Source: Eggerthellaceae bacterium (GTDB taxonomy: Bacteria > Actinomycetota > Coriobacteriia > Coriobacteriales > Eggerthellaceae). Taken from it: a DNA stretch of 5,368 nt. Both the position numbers and the translations under genes were made by a program. The stretch spans positions 1 through 5,368 of the forward strand of contig DMNP01000410.1 in NCBI GenBank assembly GCA_003452695.1. The letters run 5' to 3'. This document shows, piece after piece, positions 1-4,445 of this stretch (position 1 is the stretch's first letter; each line of letters starts with the position of its first letter). The notes under the pieces are model-generated. The model was not told the origin of the DNA, ran no database searches, and worked only from the letters and a program-made list of their open reading frames with translations.

Positions 1-2
1 CG

Positions 3-152
3 CTGGCAGGGCCGTGGGCAGTAACGCGGGGCTCGCTGTTGGCAAATTCGCATAGCGCGGCCATTGACCATGGGTGGCAAGAACGCTATGTTCCTATAGG
101 TGAGAAGTTCCGTCGCAGTTGGGACGACGAAGCTCCAGCGACCTTCTGTTAA
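3..152 (+). CDS. possible 3' end of an upstream gene (partial)
   Basis: Frame 3 is open from the window edge to a TAA at 150-152, giving 49 residues that end ...YVPIGEKFRRSWDDEAP followed by ATFC. The composition (Trp, Arg, Asp, Glu and Pro mixed, no low-complexity run) reads like the C-terminus of a protein. An open run of this length is not rare by chance in GC-rich DNA, the start lies outside the window, and I recognise no family. The candidate promoter at 64-92 would sit inside it. It could equally be non-coding. Confidence 0.25.
   Translation: MAGPWAVTRGSLLANSHSAAIDHGWQERYVPIGEKFRRSWDDEAPATFC
64..92 (+). promoter_or_regulatory. candidate promoter for the 248-607 gene
   Basis: TTGACC (64-69) and TATGTT (87-92) are separated by 17 bases, matching the sigma-70 type consensus at 5/6 and 4/6 positions. 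Transcription would start near base 99 and give a leader of about 150 bases. Seen by eye only; no competing site nearby is as good. Confidence 0.4.
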
Positions 153-234
153 CTGTACGGCTTCGTTGGAAGGTTCCTTGCATATGATGGGATGGGATCG
201 CGAAAAGGCGGCAGAAGGCTGCGAAGTTCTATGT

Positions 235-241
235 AAAGGAG
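235..241 (+). promoter_or_regulatory. ribosome binding site of the 248-607 gene
   Basis: AAAGGAG lies six bases before the ATG at 248. It is a near-perfect Shine-Dalgarno sequence and fixes this start; no other in-frame start nearby has one. Confidence 0.8.
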
Positions 242-247
242 TAGGGT

Positions 248-607
248 ATGGAAAAGGAACTGTACGACTATGTTGCGGAGCGCGCTGGCATACTGGCGGT
301 TGCCGACACGAGCAAGCAGGAGACCAAGGAAGCTGCTCTGGCTTGGAAGAAGGCAGCGGAGGCGGGCGATGATATTGATGCGGCCACGGCGAAGCTGCTC
401 GACTTCCTGGAGGGGCGCATGCTGCCTATCGACGACCTCATCGCCTTCTTGGAGGGTCCCGCAGCGGGTCTGTTCGGCGAGGAAACGGCAGCTGCGATGC
501 TGACTGCCCAAAAGCAGCGCAAGGAACAGGGCGCGAAATATTGCAACTGCGAAGCCCATGCCGCCGCCGGCGAATTGCTGGCCAAGTTCGGTCGCATTCA
601 GCTGTAG
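248..607 (+). CDS. small conserved-type protein of unknown function
   Basis: The product is 119 residues, acidic to neutral, rich in Ala, Glu, Lys and Leu, and probably almost wholly alpha-helical. There is no signal peptide or membrane segment, so it is likely cytoplasmic. Residues 1-55 look like an amphipathic helical region (MEKELYDYVAER at the start). A second block (58-90) follows, and the C-terminal part carries KYCNCEAHA with Cys99, Cys101 and His104, a possible metal or redox site, before the last helix AAAGELLAKFG. I recall similar small proteins in Eggerthella-type genomes that automated pipelines sometimes name heat-shock protein Hsp90; nothing here resembles the Hsp90 ATPase, so that name should not be transferred. 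The start is supported by AAAGGAG at 235-241. The gene stands alone between its own promoter and the guanidine riboswitch unit. Real gene: high confidence; function: unknown. Confidence 0.85.
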   Translation: MEKELYDYVAERAGILAVADTSKQETKEAALAWKKAAEAGDDIDAATAKLLDFLEGRMLPIDDLIAFLEGPAAGLFGEETAAAMLTAQKQRKEQGAKYCNCEAHAAAGELLAKFGRIQL

Positions 608-669
608 CGCACGATGGAATGATGGGGCTGTAGCAGAAGCCTCGGCAAGGCCGTGGGCAATGGTGCGGG

Positions 670-749
670 TGCCTGCCCCTGGCTCGGCCAGCGGCGGGCG
701 CCTGCGAAACCGATGTGCCGGTAACGCGGGAGACTTGCGGGGGCAGGCG
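670..749 (+). other. GC-rich foldable region (cloverleaf-like inverted repeats)
   Basis: GCCTGCCCC (671-679) is perfectly complementary to GGGGCAGGC (740-748) and G-U pairs extend the stem at both sides. Inside lie three small hairpins: TGGC/GCCA (680-683 with 687-690), ACCG/CGGT (709-712 with 719-722) and CGCGGG/CTTGCG with an AGA loop (725-730 with 734-739). It lies between the stop at 607 and the gdx promoter and could be the terminator of the upstream gene or an unassigned RNA. No T-run follows. GC-rich DNA yields such stems easily, so a biological role is uncertain. Confidence 0.25.
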
Positions 750-762
750 AAGATGCTAGAAT
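735..762 (+). promoter_or_regulatory. candidate promoter of the guanidine riboswitch/gdx unit
   Basis: TTGCGG (735-740), 16 bases, then TAGAAT (757-762). The -10 is preceded by TG at 754-755, forming an extended -10 element (TGCTAGAAT). Transcription would begin at about 769-771, a dozen bases before the riboswitch, which is the expected geometry. The preceding gene could also read through. Confidence 0.5.
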
Positions 763-781
763 TTCCCCTGTCCGAAAGGAC

Positions 782-825
782 CCTGACGAGGGCTGCCGTA
801 CCAGGCTCCGAAAAGACGGCGCAGC
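782..825 (+). ncRNA. guanidine-III (ykkC-III) riboswitch
   Basis: The order and spacing match the known class III guanidine aptamer. P1 is CCTG (782-785) with CAGG (802-805). The P1 loop has the conserved ACGAGG (786-791) and GCCGTAC (795-801). The linker is exactly ten bases (806-815, ending AAAAG), then ACGGCGC (816-822), which pairs back onto GCTGCCGT (792-799) with one bulged T to form the pseudoknot. The published Tistrella aptamer has the same ACGAGG, GCCGTAC, ten-base linker and ACGGCGC parts. Established knowledge: this class binds guanidinium and controls guanidine exporters and carboxylases. The gene downstream is a Gdx-type exporter, which independently supports the call. A short TCC-GAAA-GGA hairpin (771-780) precedes it. 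Confidence 0.92.
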
Positions 826-843
826 AAGGCGGATGCTAGTCGA

Positions 844-850
844 TTGGAGC
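844..850 (+). promoter_or_regulatory. ribosome binding site of gdx, complementary to riboswitch linker
   Basis: TTGGAGC (844-850) contains GGAG four bases before the ATG at 854. It is complementary to GCTCCGA (805-811) in the riboswitch linker: five Watson-Crick pairs, one G-U and one A-U. The site favours the 854 start over the in-frame ATG at 833, whose only upstream purines (AAGG, 826-829) are three bases away. Confidence 0.55.
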
Positions 851-853
851 AGT

Positions 854-1171
854 ATGGATTGGGCCTTGCTCGTGTTCTCGGGTTTAATGGAATCGGTATG
901 GGCGATTGCGCTCGACAAATCCGATGGGTTTTCCCATGCTCTTCCCACAATTGTGTTCTTGGTCGCCCTCGTGCTGAGCATGCTGGGGCTGGGCTATGCG
1001 GCGAAAACGCTGCCCATCGGCGTGTCCTATGCGGTGTGGACCGGCATCGGCGTTGTGGCAACGGCGCTGTTCAGCATGGCCACGGGCGCCGAGCCCGCTT
1101 CGCTCGCGAAGGTGCTTTTGCTCCTTGGCCTCGTAGGCTGCATCGCGGGCCTGCGCATCGTGTCTTCCTAG
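854..1171 (+). CDS. gdx: guanidinium exporter, SMR family (Gdx/SugE type)
   Basis: A four-helix inner-membrane transporter of 105 residues, the normal size for small multidrug resistance proteins. As a dual-topology dimer the family exports guanidinium in exchange for protons. Helix 1 (about 2-20) carries the coupling Glu13 in SGLMESVWA. Helix 2 (30-50) contains Ser42 and ends YAAKTLPIG. The loop into helix 3 gives the Gdx-style signature SYAVWTGIG (58-66, Trp62), followed by helix 3 (about 66-77) and helix 4 (84-103). WTGIG and the N-terminal M-x-W-x-x-L pattern match E. coli Gdx (SugE) rather than EmrE. The guanidine-III riboswitch directly upstream fits the substrate. An alternative start at 833 adds seven residues (MLVDWSS) but has a poor ribosome site and does not match the family N-terminus. 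No partner SMR gene is adjacent, consistent with a homodimer. A quaternary-ammonium exporter is the main alternative. Confidence 0.93.
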   Translation: MDWALLVFSGLMESVWAIALDKSDGFSHALPTIVFLVALVLSMLGLGYAAKTLPIGVSYAVWTGIGVVATALFSMATGAEPASLAKVLLLLGLVGCIAGLRIVSS

Positions 1172-1215
1172 CGAGCGCCTGCAGCAACCTGCTTCGTTGT
1201 TTCAGCTCACACGCG

Positions 1216-1251
1216 CCTCGTGCTCGACCGCCCGGGCGGCCAAGCGCGAGG
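1216..1251 (+). terminator. possible hairpin after gdx
   Basis: A perfect 12-base palindrome CCGCCCGGGCGG (1228-1239) sits inside CCTCG/CGAGG arms (1216-1220 with 1247-1251). It begins 44 bases after the gdx stop. No T-tract follows immediately (the nearest is TTTGTTT at 1268-1274), so it is at best a weak intrinsic terminator. Confidence 0.25.
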
Positions 1252-1302
1252 GGTGCGGCTGTAACGCTTTGTTTCCGAAATGGAAAGCTTGCGCCGTTGC
1301 GC

Positions 1303-1331
1303 TTGCAAAGGCTGCACGGGTGACGTAGCAT
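1303..1331 (+). promoter_or_regulatory. candidate dapA promoter
   Basis: TTGCAA (1303-1308) and TAGCAT (1326-1331) are 17 bases apart, each matching consensus at 4/6. Transcription from about 1338 would give a leader of some 50 bases. The spacer between gdx and dapA (1172-1388) also holds nested inverted repeats (1253-1353) that overlap this site. Confidence 0.4.
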
Positions 1332-1373
1332 TCGGTTCACGTCGCGGTACCCGATCGGCGACAGGCGGCTTTC

Positions 1374-1385
1374 AGGAAGAGGGAG
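1374..1385 (+). promoter_or_regulatory. ribosome binding site of dapA
   Basis: AGGAAGAGGGAG is a purine block with two possible Shine-Dalgarno registers, AGGAAG nine bases and GGGAG three bases before the ATG at 1389. It supports that start. Confidence 0.7.
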
Positions 1386-1388
1386 ATC

Positions 1389-2288
1389 ATGGCGCAGCAC
1401 AATCTGAAGGATCTGAAGGGTTCCATCGTGGCGCTTGTCACGCCATTTGCAGAAGACGGCAGCGTCGATTTAGACGCTATGGGCAAGCTCATCGATTTCC
1501 ACATCGAAAACGGGACTGACGCAATCCTGGTCCTGGGCACCACGGGGGAGAGTTCCACGATGTCGCACGAGGAAGACGATGCGGTATGCGCGTTCGCGGT
1601 CGAGCGCATCGCCGGGCGCATTCCCGTCATAGCGGGAAGCGGCTCGAACTGCACCCAGACGATGGTGGAGAAAAGCTTGCGCTACCAGGAGCTCGGCGTG
1701 GACGGCCTGCTCGTTATAACGCCGTACTACAACAAGGCCAACGAAGAGGGCATGTACCAACACTTCAAGACCGTGCTCGACGCCGTAAGCATTCCCTGCA
1801 TCTTGTACAACGTCCCCGGCCGCACGGGCTGTAGCATTCCCGAAGGCGTCATCGCGCGCCTGGCGAGCCATCCCAATGCGCTTGGCATAAAGGAGGCTAG
1901 CGGGTCGATTGCCTATGCTTCGCGCATCGCGCGCTACCTCGGCGACGACTTCTTCATGTTCTCGGGCAACGACGACATGGTCGTGCCGCTCTTGTCGGTC
2001 GGTGCGCGTGGGGTTATCAGCGTATGGGCGAACATCGCGCCCCGGACCGTGCACGACATGGTGTGCGACTGGCTGGAAGGACGCCAGGATGCGGCCTTGG
2101 CCTGCCAGCTGGACAACCTGGACCTTATTGCAGCGCTCTTCTGCGAGGTGAACCCCATCCCGGTGAAGGCTGCGGTAGAGCTGCTCGGCTTCGCTCCTGC
2201 GTATTACCGCCTGCCGTTGTCCCCTATGGCTCCCGCGAACCTCGACCGCCTGAAAGCAGCCATGCAAGACCGCGGTCTTATAGCATAG
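1389..2288 (+). CDS. dapA: 4-hydroxy-tetrahydrodipicolinate synthase
   Basis: Full-length TIM-barrel aldolase of 299 residues, the usual DapA size. It condenses pyruvate with L-aspartate semialdehyde in the cytoplasm, the first committed step to meso-diaminopimelate and lysine. Visible signatures: LVTPF (16-20); the substrate loop GTTGES (50-55, Thr51/Thr52); TPYYN with Tyr114; YNVPGRTG (140-147), giving catalytic Tyr140 and Arg145; and the Schiff-base Lys168 in GIKEASG. These correspond to E. coli Thr44/Thr45, Tyr107, Tyr133, Arg138 and Lys161. GVISVWANIAPR (208-219) and the CEVNPIPVK segment (252-260) are also typical. With Arg145 and the complete triad, DapA is much more likely than N-acetylneuraminate lyase or another family aldolase. 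No other lysine gene is in the window, so dapA looks monocistronic, bounded by its own promoter and a strong hairpin. No lysine riboswitch or T-box motif is recognisable upstream. Confidence 0.97.
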   Translation: MAQHNLKDLKGSIVALVTPFAEDGSVDLDAMGKLIDFHIENGTDAILVLGTTGESSTMSHEEDDAVCAFAVERIAGRIPVIAGSGSNCTQTMVEKSLRYQELGVDGLLVITPYYNKANEEGMYQHFKTVLDAVSIPCILYNVPGRTGCSIPEGVIARLASHPNALGIKEASGSIAYASRIARYLGDDFFMFSGNDDMVVPLLSVGARGVISVWANIAPRTVHDMVCDWLEGRQDAALACQLDNLDLIAALFCEVNPIPVKAAVELLGFAPAYYRLPLSPMAPANLDRLKAAMQDRGLIA

Positions 2289-2315
2289 CACCAGTTCAGT
2301 TTACTTCCTTTGCAA

Positions 2316-2346
2316 AGTACCGGGGCAACTTGAATGCCCCGGTACT
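2316..2346 (+). terminator. strong hairpin terminator candidate after dapA
   Basis: AGTACCGGGGCA (2316-2327) and TGCCCCGGTACT (2335-2346) form a perfect 12-base-pair stem with a seven-base loop, starting 28 bases after the dapA stop. Position and stability fit a transcript end. No T-run follows on the + strand (GTGTCGGGGG), so termination may need Rho or the hairpin may act as an RNA-stabilising end. Confidence 0.6.
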
Positions 2347-2396
2347 GTGTCGGGGGAGCTTGTCTAACTAATGCAACAGTTATCGAATCTTGGAGC

Positions 2397-2498
2397 AATT
2401 AGTGTCCATACTTTCAATTTGCTTCAGATGGCATTCCGAAAAACACCAGATCACTAGATTAACGATAAAAGCACTCATAGAAAGTACGGACACTAATT
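2397..2498. mobile_element. 102-base element with 19-base terminal inverted repeats (MITE candidate)
   Basis: The left end AATTAGTGTCCATACTTTC (2397-2415) and right end (2480-2498) are inverted copies matching at 18 of 19 positions. The 64-base interior is AT-rich compared with the flanks and encodes nothing. The outermost bases read TTA-GTGTCC...GGACAC-TAA, so a TA or AATT target duplication at the borders is possible, as produced by IS630/mariner-type transposases among others. No transposase is present, so if it is mobile it is non-autonomous. An alternative is a long hairpin with regulatory function. It lies between convergent genes, a tolerated insertion site. Confidence 0.5.
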
Positions 2499-2525
2499 CC
2501 ACGCGATCCTGTTTGCAGGAGCATT

Positions 2526-2711
2526 TTAGACAGCCTGGGGGGCGGCGGAAATTGCTTGCTCGATTCGTTTCCTGCAGCCGGCGAGCTGCTGCGTGACCGA
2601 TGGGTGGATGCCCGCAATGCAGCCAACGATAGAAAGCTGCGGCGCAGCTTGGCAGATTCCAGCCTGCTGCGCCGCAGCTTCTTGGTAGAAGGCTCGCGAC
2701 GTGTGGCGCAC
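2526..2711 (-). pseudogene. 61-codon ORF, possibly a gene remnant
   Basis: The ORF starts with GTG at 2711 and ends at 2526-2528. The translation (RAFYQEAAAQQAGICQAAPQ, then LSIVGCIAGIHPSVTQQLAG) looks protein-like and its codons end mostly in G or C. No ribosome site precedes the GTG. The same frame is readable further upstream (about 2712-2767, ADKAHALREDG) but is broken by a TAA two codons before the GTG, so it may be the tail of a decayed gene. It contains the 15-base-pair inverted repeat at 2634-2680. I do not recognise the family; it may also be non-coding. Confidence 0.25.
2634..2680. repeat. perfect 15-base inverted repeat (hairpin)
   Basis: AAGCTGCGGCGCAGC (2634-2648) and GCTGCGCCGCAGCTT (2666-2680) are exact complements around a 17-base spacer with an inner TGG/CCA. 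It lies between convergent genes and could be a bidirectional transcription end, though neither side has a real T-run (TTCTT on +, TTTCTAT on -). Confidence 0.55.
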
Positions 2712-2767
2712 CGCTTAGCCGTCTTCGCGCAGTGCGTGCGCCTTATCTGCCCTATTGGACAGCGTGC

Positions 2768-3268
2768 TTAATCCCGAGGCCCGAGATGCTGCGAGGACCC
2801 GAAGCCAAGCGCCAGCAGCATGATGTGCGGGAAGAAGATGTACAGTATGAACCAGCCGACGCCCTTGCCGTAGCTGGCGAACAGCTTGTAGGTGGCCATC
2901 ATGCCGAGGACGATGGCCGCGATTATGCAGACGAGGGCGATGATGCTGAGGAAGCCGCCGCTGCTGCCGGGCGCCAGCGCGCCCCTCGCGTTAACGACGA
3001 GGGAGCCGTCGATGATGGGCAGGATGCAGCCGACGATGGCGAGTGCGATCGCGGCCCAGAACAGCCCCGCCTTCTTCCAGCCGATTCGCCACTGGACGTA
3101 ATCGGCGTAGATGGGGATGATGGACTTCCATCCCGCTTCGCCGGCCTTCGTGAAGATCTTCCACCGTGCGATGATGAGCAGAACCCACCAGGCAAGGACA
3201 AAAACCACCGTCACCGCCGCGCTGGCGCCGTAAATACCAGCCACAGCAGCCTGTTCGCTAGGAGTCAT
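2768..3268 (-). CDS. DUF5684-type integral membrane protein
   Basis: A 166-residue membrane protein with four predicted helices at about 12-34, 67-87, 106-124 and 137-155. Between helices 1 and 2 it carries WKIFTKAGEAGWKSIIPIYA (36-55), the hallmark Trp/Lys-rich, GW-x-x-IIPIY motif of the DUF5684 family, whose function is unknown. No catalytic residues are apparent; it might be a small accessory or envelope protein. The start at 3268 (MTPSEQ) is chosen because AAAGGA lies eight bases upstream at 3277-3282; a longer in-frame start at 3301 would add eleven basic residues and has no ribosome site. A promoter-like site (3310-3338) lies just upstream, so it is probably transcribed alone. It converges on dapA across a 480-base gap holding the hairpins and MITE-like element. 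Confidence 0.85.
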   Translation of the reverse strand: MTPSEQAAVAGIYGASAAVTVVFVLAWWVLLIIARWKIFTKAGEAGWKSIIPIYADYVQWRIGWKKAGLFWAAIALAIVGCILPIIDGSLVVNARGALAPGSSGGFLSIIALVCIIAAIVLGMMATYKLFASYGKGVGWFILYIFFPHIMLLALGFGSSQHLGPRD

Positions 3269-3309
3269 AGTTTGTTTCCTTTCACCTCGATGCCGATGCA
3301 ATCAGGAAC

Positions 3310-3338
3310 ATGATACCACGAAACGTCCTATCCGCTAA
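3310..3338 (-). promoter_or_regulatory. candidate promoter of the DUF5684 gene
   Basis: On the - strand TTAGCG (3338-3333), 17 bases, then TATCAT (3315-3310) preceded by TGG, an extended -10 element. Transcription would begin near 3303, about 35 bases before the ATG at 3268. The -35 overlaps the stop of the broken coding sequence upstream. Confidence 0.4.
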
Positions 3339-3660
3339 GGTTCGACCGGCATCGGCCTGTCCTCTCCGCGCTGCTGGTTCAGCCGGTCTGGCCAGCCGTT
3401 GTAGTAGTCGAATGCGTCCCTGATGTGATTCAGGAGTAGTACGGCCTTGGGGGTGCCGTGTACCTTCGTTCCAAAGAAGATTCGGGCGCGATCCCGTTGA
3501 ACGATCCTCTAATTCCATTATCAAGGACATCGTCGAGCGGGAGTAAAATTTCGCACAAATCACTATTCCATGCACTACCTCAAAACACAATAAAACCGCA
3601 GGTCATAAGTGGTGTGTTCGAGAAATCGGCGCACCACTTCACTTCAAAAGAAAGCACTTC
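3335..3660 (-). pseudogene. probable broken coding sequence, family unknown
   Basis: The stretch between the methyltransferase and DUF5684 genes has no intact gene, but two - strand frames read like one protein. From about 3660 one frame gives LSFEVKWCADFSNTPLMTCG, reaches an in-frame TGA at 3580-3582, then continues EILLPLDDVLDNGIRGSFNG and IAPESS to about 3478. A -1 shift at 3475-3480 leads into the second frame, FFGTKVHGTPKAVLLLNHIR and DAFDYYNGWPDRLNQQRGED, which stops at 3335-3337. One missing T near 3478 would join the two. The second part has ordinary amino-acid composition and GC-ending codons; the first part is AT-richer. A competing ORF in the third frame (ending at 3282) is Arg-rich and looks like a shadow. 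I recognise no family and the start is unclear. Confidence 0.4.
3607..3639. repeat. hairpin in the AT-rich stretch after the methyltransferase gene
   Basis: AAGTGGTG (3607-3614) is complementary to CACCACTT (3632-3639). The stem extends inward by a G-U and a G-C pair and an inner CGA/TCG. It lies about 85 bases beyond the methyltransferase stop on the - strand, with T-rich sequence (GGTTTTATTGTGTTTTG) about ten bases later. It could be the operon's transcript end but lacks a terminator's direct T-tract. Confidence 0.3.
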
Positions 3661-3724
3661 TTTTTGGGCGAATTGTCCATGGATTTGTCCAAGGGCGGAG
3701 CGTGGGCAGTTCAGGATGTGGCCC

Positions 3725-4408
3725 CTACCATACAAAGGGCACGAGCCGCCACCGTACGTTGCTTCGATACTCCGAATAACCCTCCAACCCGCTCGCAAGC
3801 ATCGCGTCCTCGAGGGCCGTGCGCGCCACGATCACGAGCGCGACCACGCCCGACACCAAAGCCACCCACGCGCTCGGGAACACCATGACCACAGAGACGC
3901 ACCACATGATGATGGCGGAGTACATGGGGTGCCGCACGAAGGCGTAGGGGCCGGTACTGCACACGCGCTGCCCGCGCTCCTCCTGCACGCGGGAGACGGC
4001 CTCGGCATAGCGGTTCTCGGACAATGCCCAGGCCGTGAGCGTGGAAGAGAGCAGGTATATGGCAGCGCCGAGAACGGCGACGACGTCTATGGGAAGCGAT
4101 GGGTCGCACTTTCTGCCTGCGACCCAGTACACCACGAAGTAGGCAAGCAGCCAGAACACCGCGAGCAGAACCTTGTCCCAGACAGGCGTCACATCCTTGG
4201 TATCGGTGATGGCGAGCCGGGCGGCCATCGTATCGGGCGCCGTGCGATAGAGCCAGATGACCGTGCCGATTGAGGCGAAGTACGCGACGAACCAAAGGAC
4301 TCCCCGAGCTCCCAGAGCCCAAGCCGATCCGATCAGGAAGAGGAGCAAGCCAATCGCACGCTCCGCAAATAGCCGCGCAAGATATGCGCCCATGCGTTTG
4401 TCATTCAT
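3725..4408 (-). CDS. membrane methyltransferase, isoprenylcysteine/phospholipid methyltransferase type
   Basis: An integral membrane protein of 227 residues with about five or six helices. The C-terminal half has the signature of the ICMT/PEMT superfamily: CSTGPYAFVRHPMYSA (150-165, with the RHP turn that helps bind S-adenosylmethionine), then RTALEDAML (196-204, Arg196 and Glu200), then GYSEYRSNVRWRLVPF near the end. Members methylate isoprenylcysteine, phosphatidylethanolamine or other small membrane substrates; bacterial ones are mostly unassigned, and no substrate can be read here. The start at 4408 (MNDKRMG) is preferred because CGGAG lies six bases upstream (GGAG 4415-4418); the in-frame ATG at 4423 has GCAGG directly abutting it and no proper spacing. 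The gene begins 37 bases after the stop of the AAA/DUF4143 gene on the same strand, so the two may share a transcript. A functional link between them is not evident. Confidence 0.88.
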   Translation of the reverse strand: MNDKRMGAYLARLFAERAIGLLLFLIGSAWALGARGVLWFVAYFASIGTVIWLYRTAPDTMAARLAITDTKDVTPVWDKVLLAVFWLLAYFVVYWVAGRKCDPSLPIDVVAVLGAAIYLLSSTLTAWALSENRYAEAVSRVQEERGQRVCSTGPYAFVRHPMYSAIIMWCVSVVMVFPSAWVALVSGVVALVIVARTALEDAMLASGLEGYSEYRSNVRWRLVPFVW

Positions 4409-4445
4409 CGTTTTCTCCGACATCCTGCGTTCGCCTATCGCGCGT

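Noticed and set aside
670..749. tRNA, from cloverleaf shape and length near 78 bases
   Set aside because: No T-loop GTTCRA, no normal seven-base anticodon loop and no CCA-like 3' end.
640..750. Cobalamin riboswitch suggested by GGGAGAC in a hairpin
   Set aside because: Only the B12-box-like hairpin is present; the long conserved core expected upstream is missing and the next gene is a guanidine exporter.
1200..1388. Lysine riboswitch or T-box before dapA
   Set aside because: Neither the lysine aptamer motifs nor the T-box GGTGGNACC sequence is found; GGTACC at 1347-1352 is only a restriction-like palindrome.
1470..2291. 273-codon ORF on the - strand across dapA
   Set aside because: It is the antisense shadow of dapA; rich in Arg, His and Val from GC-ending sense codons, with no family motif.
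2732..3313. 193-codon + strand ORF over the DUF5684 gene
   Set aside because: Composition is extreme Asp/Glu/Ala, typical of the antisense of a membrane-protein gene, and there is no ribosome site.
3282..3590. 102-codon - strand ORF just before the DUF5684 gene
   Set aside because: Arg-rich with no family features, and it competes with a more protein-like frame in the same stretch. It is kept only as an alternative reading.
3458..4273. 271-codon + strand ORF over the methyltransferase gene
   Set aside because: His/Arg/Glu-rich antisense shadow; the - strand frame has a clear family signature and ribosome site.
4406..4423. ATG at 4423 as methyltransferase start
   Set aside because: GCAGG abuts that ATG with no spacing, whereas GGAG is six bases before the ATG at 4408.
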